This document shows positions 1 to 6,801 of a stretch of DNA of 26,634 bases, piece after piece. The position numbers and the translations under genes were made by a program. The notes below the pieces were generated by a model. That model saw only the letters and a list, made by a program, of their open reading frames with translations, made no database searches and was not told where the DNA came from. Numbering within the stretch: position 1 is the stretch's first letter; each line of letters begins with the position of its first letter. Origin of the DNA: a virus; the IMG/VR virus record IMGVR_UViG_3300030333_004382, positions 1-26,634 of that record; one strand, written 5' to 3'.

Positions 1-42
1 ATTACCAGAAATAAGGCAAATAAGATTTTATACCCCCTCCCT

Positions 43-378
43 TTATTTTTTTCTAACATAGTCCTTAATTCCTTTTCTATATTCAACACTCTCTTGAGCA
101 GATTTCTTTGAATGGCATGATTCACATAATGTTTGAAGATTGCTAATATCAATTTTATTTCCTCCAATAGATATTGGTCTTATATGGTCAACACAATATC
201 CAGCAGTTAATTTACCTTGCCTATTACATTCAGCACAAATTGGATTCTTTTTTATATACCAGTTTCTTAACATTCTCCATTGTTTAGAATGATAAAATGA
301 TGAGTTGTCATTTTGTCCATAAACTTTTTTACGTTTAGGAATCCAACTTCTTTTCTTTGATTTAGGTAATGAGGGCAT
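43..378 (-). CDS. HNH endonuclease, probable packaging-associated (HK97 gp74-like)
   Basis: This 111-residue protein has a complete HNH zinc-finger nuclease motif: C48/C51, D64-H65, N80, then C85/C88-H89. The basic N-terminus and the phrase FYHSKQWRMLRN are typical of phage HNH proteins. I start it at the ATG at 378, which overlaps the upstream TGA in a TGATG junction; a TTG one codon earlier is less likely. HNH proteins of this type act with large terminase in DNA cleavage at cos in HK97-like phages and lie beside cos and the terminase genes. Here the gene is the last in the leftward direction and the terminase genes occupy the other end of the window, as in HK97. Nuclease identity is firm; the packaging role is inferred from position. 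Confidence 0.9.
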   Translation of the reverse strand: MPSLPKSKKRSWIPKRKKVYGQNDNSSFYHSKQWRMLRNWYIKKNPICAECNRQGKLTAGYCVDHIRPISIGGNKIDISNLQTLCESCHSKKSAQESVEYRKGIKDYVRKK

Positions 379-746
379 CAATAATCTTCTTTAAAAAATA
401 ATTGCATATCCATATCATGATTATTTATTAAATGATAATATTCTTCATCAACAGATAATATATATTGCATATTCTTATGATAATCAAGCAGCTTATACCT
501 TTGAGCAGATTCCCATAAAGAATGGCATCCTTTCCTTCCATCCATATCTAAACAATGATAAGTTATATTCTTTTTATCTAACTCTAAATCTTTTCTTCTG
601 CTTCTTGGTATAATGTGAGAATGGCTTAATGGTAAATCAGAACGATTACATCCAGTACAGAATTTACCTCTTTCCAATTCTATTTCTTTATATACTTTCT
701 TTAAAGCATTATTTATTTTTGCTTGTTTTTTACTTACCTTTTTCAT
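378..746 (-). CDS. Zinc-binding HNH-like protein, possible NinG-type nuclease
   Basis: This protein of about 122 residues carries C30-x2-C33, then H42-S-H44 followed by IIPRS, then H64-C65 and C74-H75. The pattern resembles a degenerate HNH/treble-clef nuclease. It directly follows the NinB-like gene, which is where lambda-type phages keep NinG/Rap, a recombination endonuclease. The start at 746 gives an ATGA overlap with the NinB-like stop; an ATG two codons upstream (752) is also possible. Zinc binding is well supported by the residues. The NinG analogy is inferred from context, not from clear sequence identity. Confidence 0.7.
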   Translation of the reverse strand: MKKVSKKQAKINNALKKVYKEIELERGKFCTGCNRSDLPLSHSHIIPRSRRKDLELDKKNITYHCLDMDGRKGCHSLWESAQRYKLLDYHKNMQYILSVDEEYYHLINNHDMDMQLFFKEDY

Positions 747-1138
747 CTGCATCCTAAAAGAAATTGTCTTGCTTCTGGTAACGATATTTCCAGAGTATTG
801 TTACTCCAATATAATATATCATTCATAAAATCATTAAACTCTTTAATGGTTAATGTGCTTGTTGATTTAATAACAACATTAGTTTCTCCATCTTTGTTTT
901 TATATTCTCTTTTGAGAAATTTATATTTTATTAGTTCATGCATTTCTGTTTTTGTATATCCTAAATCATTACTTAATATATCAACCCACTTCCAATATAA
1001 ACTGTTTTGCTCATTGCTTCTATTGTTACTTCTAACTCTTATTCTTATCTCAACTTCTTGCCCATCAAATATCTTTAAAGATTTCTCATTCAATGAAGAT
1101 ATTAATTTACCATTCTTAACTCTTCCATATAATTTCAT
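743..1138 (-). CDS. ninB: NinB-like recombination protein
   Basis: This 131-residue protein has features of the NinB (lambda Orf) family: a central RSNEQNSLYWKWVDIL segment followed by LGYTKTEMHELIKYKFL and a C-terminal helix ending in PEARQFLL. Lambda Orf binds ssDNA and SSB and mediates RecF-pathway-type recombination in place of host RecFOR. The gene is coupled on both sides by 4-nt ATGA overlaps, so it is an integral member of the early operon. The family call rests on motif pattern, length and the adjacent HNH-like gene. Confidence 0.75.
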   Translation of the reverse strand: MKLYGRVKNGKLISSLNEKSLKIFDGQEVEIRIRVRSNNRSNEQNSLYWKWVDILSNDLGYTKTEMHELIKYKFLKREYKNKDGETNVVIKSTSTLTIKEFNDFMNDILYWSNNTLEISLPEARQFLLGCR

Positions 1139-1356
1139 ATGTGAAATTGTCTTTGTAATTTTTCTGTTTTTTCTTTATTGAGGGATATATAATTATTATA
1201 GTTTGTCAATCTTAAATTATCTTCATAGTTTTCTCTCTCCTTTCTTTTATATCCCAAATGAAATCCAAAGTAAAATCCAACAATTGCTGTAAATCCTCCA
1301 AATAATATAAATCCAAAAATTATCATTAGTATTTTAAACCCCTCAAATATTATCAT
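1135..1356 (-). CDS. Small membrane protein of unknown function
   Basis: This 73-residue protein has a hydrophobic N-terminal half (about residues 8-35, rich in Ile, Phe and Gly), enough for one or two membrane passes, followed by a charged tail predicted to lie in the cytoplasm (KRKERENYEDN and on). I do not recognise a family. The start at 1356 overlaps the upstream zinc protein by 14 nt; a second Met at 1326 would begin just after that stop and is an alternative. It ends in an ATGA overlap with the NinB-like gene, which supports it being real. Confidence 0.6.
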   Translation of the reverse strand: MIIFEGFKILMIIFGFILFGGFTAIVGFYFGFHLGYKRKERENYEDNLRLTNYNNYISLNKEKTEKLQRQFHI

Positions 1357-1543
1357 TATTACATCCTATACAATTTATATTCTTTTCTTTTTCTCTGCCG
1401 CATTTTTTACATATGTTGCAGTTTGGACAATATTCAAATCCCTCCATTGTTGTTTCCATCTCACTTTGACAATCATCACATTGCTCTTGTTCTTCATGGC
1501 AATTAATTGGATTGTTTGGGTTATTGCTAATGTAATTGTCCAT
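1343..1543 (-). CDS. Multi-CxxC zinc-ribbon protein
   Basis: This 66-residue protein contains four CxxC pairs: C22/C25, C39/C42, C45/C48 and C58/C61. The middle part (GFEYCPNCNICKKCG) looks like a rubredoxin or zinc-ribbon knuckle. At least two zinc sites are likely. No catalytic signature is visible; such mini-ribbons usually bind nucleic acid or protein partners. It sits between an unknown early protein and a small membrane protein in the early operon. An overlapping frame of 67 codons in the same strand lacks these motifs and is rejected. Confidence 0.65.
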   Translation of the reverse strand: MDNYISNNPNNPINCHEEQEQCDDCQSEMETTMEGFEYCPNCNICKKCGREKEKNINCIGCNNDNI

Positions 1544-1608
1544 ATTACAAAGTTAATAAAAAAAGTTTTTATTTGCATTTTATTAAAAAAGTTATAAAAA
1601 ATCTATTG

Positions 1609-2010
1609 TTAATTAATCTGTTTTGTTTTTTTGTTTTTATAATGTAATAATAATTCTGGTTGATTTTGCATTATACTCCTTATATGCGGTTGTATAGTAT
1701 GATAGCTTCCAATTTCATAATTATACCATCCCTCCCAAATATCTTTCTTCATTTTGTTTAACCACTTACACCAAACTCTTGGAGATAATACAAATAAATC
1801 TGTATCTCTTATTCCATTTTCAAATGAATGATAAACAGCTTCAATAGGCATAAATGAATATCTTTTCATTAAATCTTTTGCTAATGATTGAGCCATCATA
1901 ACTTTGTTTTCTGCATCATTATCTTTTTGTCCTAAATCTGCTAATGCTTGAGTTATTATGTCAATACATAAAAACTCCAATTTGTTTTTTTCAATGTTTT
2001 TAATTTCCAT
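1609..2010 (-). CDS. Conserved phage early protein, possible replication accessory factor
   Basis: This 133-residue, mostly helical protein has an N-terminal helical part (to about residue 50), then a central YSFMPIEAVYHSFENGIRD segment and LSPRVWCKWLNKMKKD. I do not recognise the family with certainty. The phrase with a residue run like AxxxSFExG followed by a tryptophan-rich region is seen in small proteins next to Bacteroidota phage replication initiators, which would fit a helicase-loader or initiator-accessory role, but that is a guess from position. Its ATG lies 2 nt after the stop of the methyltransferase gene. Confidence 0.6.
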   Translation of the reverse strand: MEIKNIEKNKLEFLCIDIITQALADLGQKDNDAENKVMMAQSLAKDLMKRYSFMPIEAVYHSFENGIRDTDLFVLSPRVWCKWLNKMKKDIWEGWYNYEIGSYHTIQPHIRSIMQNQPELLLHYKNKKTKQIN

Positions 2011-2011
2011 T

Positions 2012-2986
2012 TTAAAATAATTTTCTCTGTTTTAATATCTCATCAACTCTTTTTTGGCTAATTGTAGCATGTTTTTCTGTTATTTCATAACCAATAAATT
2101 TTCTCCCCTCCTTAACACTCATTGCACATTCTGTTCCACTTCCTGCAAATGGAACAATTACCAAATCATCTTTTCTGCTGCATGTTAAAATTAATGCTCT
2201 TGTTAATGTTTCTGGCTTAACTGTTTCATGTTCAAATTGTTTATTTTTGTTAGTGTTAAATTGCAAAACCTCATTCAAATTTAGTTTATTATTAAATGGT
2301 CTCCTTAAATCCTCATAATCTTTCCTTAAATCCTCATAATCTTTCCTTAAATACTCATAATCTTTCCCATTATTTAACCATAATTTCAATTTTAAATACA
2401 TTTCTTTTGTAAACATTGTTGGCTCTGCTTTGTCTAAACTTAAACATGATGAGGCAACCCCACCGCCATTTGTTGCTGTTCCCAATGCCTCATTTACCTG
2501 TTTTAAAATAATTTTTCCTTTTGCTCTTATTATTTCATTTCTGATGTAATCCCTTACTGTAAAAATACAACCAGTTAAATTATAATTTTCTAAAGAATAC
2601 ATTAAAATTCTTTCTGTGCATATTGGGAAACATCTTACATTCTCACCTCCAACACTTCCAAACATTCCACCTCTTAGATTATATTTATACCAAACCAAAC
2701 TGTTTTCTAAATTAAAATATTTGTCAAAAATAATTTGAGAATATGCAATATTTTTATCATCCCCATACCAAAATAATGTTCCATTATCTGCCAATAATCT
2801 TTTGCATTCAATTGCCCATTTTTCAACATCTTTTAAATAATCATCAAAAGTTTTCCATATAAAATCAAACTCCCCTTTAATTTTGTAATATGGAGGGTCT
2901 GCAATTATCAAATTTGCACATTTATCTGGCAAATCATTGTTTAAAAAATCAATATTAAATACTTTATTTATTTGTTTAATTTCCAT
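2012..2986 (-). CDS. DNA methyltransferase (N6-adenine/N4-cytosine, beta class), early region
   Basis: This 324-residue amino-methyltransferase has catalytic motif IV DPPY at residues 30-33 and the SAM-binding motif I FAGSGTE at about 280-286, with KPETLTRALI just before it. Motif IV before motif I is the beta-class order. The middle third should be the target-recognition region; it holds an in-frame triplication of RKDYEDL encoded by 21-bp direct repeats. No partner endonuclease is visible, so it is probably an orphan enzyme that protects phage DNA from host restriction or marks it. It overlaps the initiator gene by 11 nt. Confidence 0.9.
   Translation of the reverse strand: MEIKQINKVFNIDFLNNDLPDKCANLIIADPPYYKIKGEFDFIWKTFDDYLKDVEKWAIECKRLLADNGTLFWYGDDKNIAYSQIIFDKYFNLENSLVWYKYNLRGGMFGSVGGENVRCFPICTERILMYSLENYNLTGCIFTVRDYIRNEIIRAKGKIILKQVNEALGTATNGGGVASSCLSLDKAEPTMFTKEMYLKLKLWLNNGKDYEYLRKDYEDLRKDYEDLRRPFNNKLNLNEVLQFNTNKNKQFEHETVKPETLTRALILTCSRKDDLVIVPFAGSGTECAMSVKEGRKFIGYEITEKHATISQKRVDEILKQRKLF
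2303..2365 (-). repeat. Three tandem 21-bp repeats inside the methyltransferase gene
   Basis: Three adjacent 21-bp units start at 2303, 2324 and 2345. The first two are identical and the third differs at one base. They keep the frame and encode repeated RKDYEDL heptads, a charged, coiled-coil-compatible linker in the target-recognition region. The near identity suggests recent expansion by replication slippage. Confidence 0.9.
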
Positions 2987-3665
2987 CTTGTATATTTTTT
3001 AAAATCTGTTTTGCTTTTTCATGAGTAGATAATCTTTCCATTACTTTGCTTTCTATCTGTCCTTTTGATTTGCTCATTAATTCCCAATTTCTAACAGCCG
3101 CCTTCCATGATTTCATTTTATTTTTTCCAACTTTCCATCCATTGCTCTCATAATAATTATAAAATCTTTCAGCACTTATTATATCTCCCCTTTCTTTTAT
3201 GTAATCTTTCAACTCATTAAAATCTGGTTTTTGGAATCTCTTTATAATTTTTTTATTAATTAAAGGTTTAATTATATTATTATTTAATTGTGTGCTGTTT
3301 GGTGTATCTTCATTTTGTGTATCTTCATTTTGTGTATCTTCATTTTGTGTATCTTCAAAACCGCACTTCAGCAATTTGGGATTCTCAAATACTGTATATT
3401 CATAACCTCCAAATCCATTATTTAATCTAATGGGAGTTCTTGAAATATATCCAGCTTTAATTAATTCATTTACAGTAGAAGAGATTGCTCTCTTTCCCTC
3501 TTTACAAATAGAAGCTAATCCAGAAATAGATAAATCCCAAGATGGAGGTAATGCCAATATCATTCCCAACAATCCTTTTGCTTTTAATGATATGTTATTA
3601 TTTTTATATATGTTGTTGCATATGGTTGTATAATTATTATTTTTTACTACTCTTATTATTTCCAT
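2976..3665 (-). CDS. Replication initiator-like winged-helix protein with internal iterons
   Basis: This protein of about 229 residues has an N-terminal winged-helix domain (about residues 1-100; KAKGLLGMILALPPSWDLS, then SGLASICKEGKRAISSTVNELIKAGYI) of the kind found in phage and plasmid initiators and DnaD-type loaders. A low-complexity EDTQN linker follows at about residues 106-125, then a basic C-terminal domain with FYNYYESNGWKVG and KSWKAAVRNW, as in DnaD-like tails. The ATG at 3665 is 1 nt after the preceding stop; a start at 3701 would add 12 residues and overlap. The linker is encoded by 15-bp direct repeats, suggesting that the origin lies inside the gene. Confidence 0.75.
   Translation of the reverse strand: MEIIRVVKNNNYTTICNNIYKNNNISLKAKGLLGMILALPPSWDLSISGLASICKEGKRAISSTVNELIKAGYISRTPIRLNNGFGGYEYTVFENPKLLKCGFEDTQNEDTQNEDTQNEDTPNSTQLNNNIIKPLINKKIIKRFQKPDFNELKDYIKERGDIISAERFYNYYESNGWKVGKNKMKSWKAAVRNWELMSKSKGQIESKVMERLSTHEKAKQILKNIQDGN
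3241..3357 (-). other. Candidate replication origin: 15-bp iterons plus AT-rich stretch within the initiator gene
   Basis: Three perfect 15-bp units (TGTATCTTCATTTTG on the plus strand) start at 3303, 3318 and 3333, followed by a 10-bp partial unit at 3348-3357. On the other side, 3241-3292 is almost pure A and T, with only a few G residues. Read in the gene direction the order is DNA-binding domain, iterons, AT-rich block, C-terminal domain. That is the arrangement of the lambda O gene and ori. Function is inferred. Confidence 0.5.
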
Positions 3666-3666
3666 A

Positions 3667-4038
3667 TTATTCAAATAAAGTTGTTTGTCCAGTTCCTCCA
3701 AATATTATTGATTGTTTTTCTAAAGCATTTAATACATCAACTTGAGCTTTGATTCTTTGTTTTAAACTTATTATATAATCATTTATCTCTTCCATATTTG
3801 TTGCCACATAATAACCATTAGATGATGAACATAATGCTGGGAGCAAATTCTTGATTCTAATATGATTAATAATTTTTCTTAATCTTGGTCCATTAATATT
3901 TAATGCTTTACATATTACTGTACTTGTAACTGCTTTTGCTTTGCCTTGTTTAGTCATTAATCCCTTAACAACTGTTGGTACTAAATTTAATTCTTCTTCA
4001 TTTAGCTCTTGTGTAATTTCTTCAAATCCTTTTATCAT
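3667..4038 (-). CDS. Winged-helix DNA-binding protein, replication region
   Basis: This 123-residue protein begins with an acidic helix (EEITQELNEEELNLV), then a helix-turn-helix-like core (VTSTVICKALNINGPRLRKIINHIRIKNLL) with a beta-wing-like GYYVATNMEEI and a final coiled-coil-like helix (SLKQRIKAQVDVLNALEKQ). It is likely a DNA-binding helper of replication or a regulator; I cannot assign a named family. It sits between the DnaA-like gene (17-nt overlap) and the initiator (1-nt gap), which suggests a role with these two. Its start is preceded by the A-rich leader AAAAACACAAAACA. Confidence 0.65.
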   Translation of the reverse strand: MIKGFEEITQELNEEELNLVPTVVKGLMTKQGKAKAVTSTVICKALNINGPRLRKIINHIRIKNLLPALCSSSNGYYVATNMEEINDYIISLKQRIKAQVDVLNALEKQSIIFGGTGQTTLFE

Positions 4039-4429
4039 TGTTTTGTGTTTTTAAATAATCGTTTATTTCTGCTTGTAATTGTACAACTTGCATTTGTTTG
4101 TCTTTTATGATTTCATTTCTAATATCAAATTCTTTCATTCTGGATTGAAAAAAGTCATAAGTTTCTTTTGTTGGAGGGTCGTATAATAAAAACCATTCCA
4201 TCTTGTTGCAATGATGAATTGATGTTGCATGATGCATTCCTTTTATATAATGTTTCATTGAATTATGTCTAACTCCAACAAATCTATTTAAATAAAAAAT
4301 TACAATTCTTCTGGCTTCCATGATGGATTTATTTCTAACTCCCATTTTTCTTAATTCTTCTTCTGGCACATTGTAAATATCAGCAGCAACACTTATTGCC
4401 ATATCAATCATTCTTTGTTTATAACTCAT
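4022..4429 (-). CDS. Stand-alone DnaA domain IV-like DNA-binding protein
   Basis: This 135-residue protein matches the helix-turn-helix C-terminal domain of DnaA without the AAA+ ATPase. The parts are ISVAADIYNVPEEELRKMG (about residues 12-30), the basic RNKSIMEARRIVIFYLNRF (32-50) and HHATSIHHCNK (66-76), which parallels the DHTTVLHA signature that contacts the DnaA box. The last 50 residues form a helical, coiled-coil-like tail. It could recruit or compete with host DnaA at origins. It overlaps the nuclease stop by 11 nt and lies upstream of the initiator genes. The domain call is good; the role is inferred. Confidence 0.75.
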   Translation of the reverse strand: MSYKQRMIDMAISVAADIYNVPEEELRKMGVRNKSIMEARRIVIFYLNRFVGVRHNSMKHYIKGMHHATSIHHCNKMEWFLLYDPPTKETYDFFQSRMKEFDIRNEIIKDKQMQVVQLQAEINDYLKTQNNDKRI

Positions 4430-5159
4430 AATTTATAATTTTTGGTTTAACACTTCTTTTTTTACATTCTATTTTACATTTTCTACATATTGAAAAATTA
4501 TCTATTGGAGCTGGAGATTTTTTATTAAACTTTCTGTAATCAATTCTAAATTGTCCAATCAACATCATATAATCTTCCATTGATAATTGAGTAATGTCCA
4601 AACTTATTACTTTTACCCATCCACTCTTTCCAAACACTAAATAAATAAATGGTAAATAAACCTTATGCATTTTGTAATACATCAACACATAATGAAGAGC
4701 TTGTCTAAAATCTTTATAATCTAAATCATCCCAAGCATATGGATTGTATTTGCAAGAATCATCTTCTTTAACAGCAGTATATTTTAAATCCATTATTGCT
4801 TTATGTCCTTTATAAGTAATTAAACAATCTGGATGTCCTATTAAATCTTCCACAATCCATTCTGGCTGCACATCTAATATTTCAATATCTAAACTCTTTA
4901 TCATTTCTTTTGCATCAATAGACAGCTTTTCTAAATCCAATTCTCTTTTAGATTGCTTTCCATTTTTTAATTTTGGAATCTCATAAACTTCTCCACCTCT
5001 GCTTAATCCAATTACTTTTTGCTCAAATACTAATCCATCCATCATTGCATCAGTTGGCTCTGTTCTGTTGCCTTTCACATAAACTTCTTTCCACTTTATC
5101 TTGCAATAATTTGGATTATAAAAATCTCTTAAAGCACTTTGACTAATCTTGAATTTCAT
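4419..5159 (-). CDS. PD-(D/E)XK exonuclease, Cas4/AddB-like with putative Fe-S cysteines
   Basis: This 246-residue nuclease has the RecB-family core: GHPD (D111), then IMDLKYT with D124 and K126 as the DxK pair, and a following Q-A-L-H-Y helix (the QhXXY motif). One cysteine near the N-terminus (C19) and three at the C-terminus (C225, C228, C232) form the scattered four-cysteine set that holds a 4Fe-4S cluster in Cas4 and AddB nucleases. It is probably the 5'-3' resecting exonuclease of the phage recombination system, paired with the protein encoded just upstream. Nuclease class is firm; the Fe-S cluster is inferred. Confidence 0.85.
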   Translation of the reverse strand: MKFKISQSALRDFYNPNYCKIKWKEVYVKGNRTEPTDAMMDGLVFEQKVIGLSRGGEVYEIPKLKNGKQSKRELDLEKLSIDAKEMIKSLDIEILDVQPEWIVEDLIGHPDCLITYKGHKAIMDLKYTAVKEDDSCKYNPYAWDDLDYKDFRQALHYVLMYYKMHKVYLPFIYLVFGKSGWVKVISLDITQLSMEDYMMLIGQFRIDYRKFNKKSPAPIDNFSICRKCKIECKKRSVKPKIINYEL

Positions 5160-5559
5160 TTAATTTATTTAAAGATTTATTTGGTTGATTCTGTACTTCA
5201 TCTTCTCCTTTGATATTAGTCCATTTCATTGTTTTGATAATACATCTTGCCAATGCTCTTTTCTCTGCTATCTCAACTAAAAAATGCTGTTTGCAATTGT
5301 TAACACTTGCACTTCCAAAAGTTTCAATGATTGGAATAAACTCATCCAAGTTGCTATCAAATCTTAAACTTGTTGCTTTAAATACAACATTATCTAATGT
5401 ACATACAATTGGCTCAAAAGTAACTTTTATATTATTTTGATTTTGTATCTTTTCAATTCCAGATTTAGTAATTATTATAAATCCTCTTTTATCTCTATAT
5501 ACATCATCTCTTTTGAGATTATGCATTTTATAGAATTTGCTTAATGTTATTTTATCCAT
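5143..5559 (-). CDS. Possible single-strand annealing protein (Rad52/Erf-like), divergent
   Basis: This 138-residue protein has beta-rich N-terminal segments (RGFIIITKSGIEKIQ, then VTFEPIVC and VVFKATSLRF) followed by ETFGSASVNNC and a conserved helix VEIAEKRALARCIIK. A beta-sheet plus a G-x-AS element and a KRALAR helix is reminiscent of phage annealing proteins of the Rad52/Erf/Sak group, though I see no decisive signature. Context helps: it lies between an SSB-like gene and a PD-(D/E)XK exonuclease that it overlaps by 17 nt, the usual company of such proteins. It could also be an unrelated exonuclease partner. Confidence 0.45.
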   Translation of the reverse strand: MDKITLSKFYKMHNLKRDDVYRDKRGFIIITKSGIEKIQNQNNIKVTFEPIVCTLDNVVFKATSLRFDSNLDEFIPIIETFGSASVNNCKQHFLVEIAEKRALARCIIKTMKWTNIKGEDEVQNQPNKSLNKLNEIQD

Positions 5560-5762
5560 AATAATATTAATTCAGATATTAAGATTACAACACAAATTGA
5601 TATAAAACTTATGAATAAAGTATCTAATACATTCTCTTTATTACTTTTTATAGCACTTATTGCATAATCATTAAAATTATTCAGTTTTAAAAACCTTCTC
5701 AATTCGTTATTATTCATAACTTGAGATTTTCTTGATATTCTATTTATTATTTTATATTGCAT
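5547..5762 (-). CDS. Small single-pass membrane protein, unknown
   Basis: This 71-residue protein has a basic, polar N-terminal 45 residues (SRKSQVMNNNELRRFLKLNN) and one clear C-terminal membrane segment (about residues 49-69, FISFISICVVILISELILLW). The orientation would leave the N-terminus in the cytoplasm. It overlaps the next gene by 13 nt. The start at 5762 is preceded by an A-rich leader; an internal ATG at 5717 is possible. No family recognised. Confidence 0.5.
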   Translation of the reverse strand: MQYKIINRISRKSQVMNNNELRRFLKLNNFNDYAISAIKSNKENVLDTLFISFISICVVILISELILLWIK

Positions 5763-5807
5763 TTTATTTGTCTTTAAGTTTTTTATTTATTAAATATTTG
5801 ATTTTAT

Positions 5808-5972
5808 TTAAGATACAACATTAAAATCTTCATTTTCTCTTATAACTAATTTAGAGTAAAGTTTATGAATCATTGTTATAAAATCTTTGTCCTCAATTGT
5901 CTTGTTTTTTTTCAAGTTTTTCTCAATCATCATTATAAGATAATTAAGCTCTGTTTTTGTTAATTCTAACAT
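5808..5972 (-). CDS. Small helical protein, unknown (54 aa)
   Basis: This 54-codon frame starts MLELTKTELNYLIMMIEK and ends ENEDFNVVS. It is lysine-rich and predicted to be two amphipathic helices. It fills the gap between the SSB-like gene and the small membrane protein, lies in the same direction, and its ATG follows an AAATTAAAAAATAATTATT leader like those of its neighbours. No function can be assigned. Support is by position, frame and plausible composition. Confidence 0.5.
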   Translation of the reverse strand: MLELTKTELNYLIMMIEKNLKKNKTIEDKDFITMIHKLYSKLVIRENEDFNVVS

Positions 5973-5991
5973 AATAATTATTTTTTAATTT

Positions 5992-6243
5992 TTAAAATGG
6001 TAAATCATCATCTTCAACATTCTGTTCTGATTTGGAATCTTTATTTGGATTAAAAGTGTTTTCAAAAGCATAATGTGTTGCTCCTTTTTCAGATGGCTCT
6101 TTTCTTTCAGCTATTGTAATATTTACCCATCCATTTTTTGCAATCTTTTGTAAATCTTCCATTTTGAAATTAGCATTGAACAGCTCCCCATATTGAGTAG
6201 TTATTTTTTTAATGCTACTTGCTACATAATTTTTTTCTGGCAT
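5992..6243 (-). CDS. Small SSB-like protein with acidic DDDLPF tip
   Basis: This 83-residue protein ends in EDDDLPF, the acidic-hydrophobic tip by which bacterial single-stranded DNA-binding proteins recruit partners. The body (KNYVASSIKKITTQYGELFNANF, then GWVNITIAERKEPSEKGATHYAFEN) is compatible with a very small beta-barrel but is shorter than a normal OB fold of about 110 residues. It may be a minimal SSB or a mimic of the SSB tail that competes for its partners. The leader is A-rich (AAAAACAAAAATTATG). It lies upstream of the annealing and nuclease genes. Confidence 0.6.
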   Translation of the reverse strand: MPEKNYVASSIKKITTQYGELFNANFKMEDLQKIAKNGWVNITIAERKEPSEKGATHYAFENTFNPNKDSKSEQNVEDDDLPF

Positions 6244-6261
6244 AATTTTTGTTTTTATAAT

Positions 6262-6483
6262 TTATTGTTTTTTATAGAATTTTTTTATTAAAGTATTTTT
6301 TAATGCTTTAGCATCTTTTTTAGTTCGAATACATCTTTGTTTATGTAATGTTTTTACAGAATAAACACTCTCATCTAAATCAGTAGCATTTTCATTTGTT
6401 ACTTCAAGAATTGTAATCATATACATTTTCTTTTTAAATAATCTATCATGATATTTATTAATATTTAATTTAATTGTTGTCAT
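6262..6483 (-). CDS. Small basic early protein, unknown
   Basis: This 73-residue, strongly basic protein alternates short beta-like segments (MYMITILEVTNEN, then SVYSVKTLHKQRCI) with a lysine-rich C-terminal helix (KKDAKALKNTLIKKFYKK). Net positive charge suggests nucleic-acid or acidic-protein binding; no family recognised. Its start has a near-perfect copy of the recurring leader AAAAACAAAAAACAATG. It stands 16 nt after the preceding gene in the early operon. Confidence 0.55.
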   Translation of the reverse strand: MTTIKLNINKYHDRLFKKKMYMITILEVTNENATDLDESVYSVKTLHKQRCIRTKKDAKALKNTLIKKFYKKQ

Positions 6484-6499
6484 TGTTTTTTGTTTTTAT

Positions 6500-6757
6500 T
6501 TAATGTTTAAGTTTATTAATCTCCCCCCAAGTATCAACATATTCAACCCTCATTTCAAACCATTCCAATCCTACACATTCTTCTTTGTCATAATCACAAG
6601 TTGATGCCTCAATAAGATAAACAGTTTCAAGAGTATTCTTAACACCAGCCACTACACCAATCCCTCTTATTCTACCAGACCAAGAATCAAGTGTATCATT
6701 AAAATCAATGATATCCCCAATTTTAAATTTTTGTTTGTTTAATTTAATCATTTCCAT
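6500..6757 (-). CDS. Small early protein, predicted beta-barrel, unknown
   Basis: This 85-residue protein looks all-beta: KFKIGDIIDFNDTLDSW, GRIRGIGVVAGVKNTL and TVYLIEASTC resemble a small SH3- or KOW-like barrel, followed by an acidic end. The cysteines are isolated and do not form a zinc site. It is the first gene after an internal terminator hairpin in the early leader. The leader is AAAAACAAAAAAAAATG. A second Met two codons in is an equally possible start. Function unknown. Confidence 0.55.
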   Translation of the reverse strand: MEMIKLNKQKFKIGDIIDFNDTLDSWSGRIRGIGVVAGVKNTLETVYLIEASTCDYDKEECVGLEWFEMRVEYVDTWGEINKLKH

Positions 6758-6779
6758 TTTTTTTTGTTTTTAATCTTGC

Positions 6780-6793
6780 GGACACTATTGTCC
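6780..6793 (-). other. Short perfect hairpin in the leader of the gene at 6500
   Basis: GGACA and TGTCC form a 5-bp perfect stem around a 4-nt loop, 9 nt downstream of the terminator hairpin and about 22 nt before the ATG at 6757. With no T-tract behind it, it is more likely an RNA stability or processing element than a second terminator, or it may be chance. Confidence 0.35.
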
Positions 6794-6801
6794 TTTACCA
6801 C

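Noticed and set aside
723-1181. 152-codon open frame on the plus strand
   Set aside because: It lies antisense to the NinB-like gene, is dominated by Leu, Phe and Ser from AT-rich antisense codons, and has no plausible leader.
1548-1555. Perfect -7 box TAACTTTG on the minus strand
   Set aside because: It is only 3 nt before an ATG and has no TTTG at the right distance, so a transcript would start at or inside the gene.
1375-1578. 67-codon minus-strand frame
   Set aside because: It overlaps the zinc-ribbon gene in another frame and lacks the CxxC pattern; the zinc gene is far more protein-like.
3303-3357. CRISPR-like array of short repeats
   Set aside because: The 15-bp units are directly adjacent without spacers and in frame with a coding sequence; they are iterons or a coding repeat.
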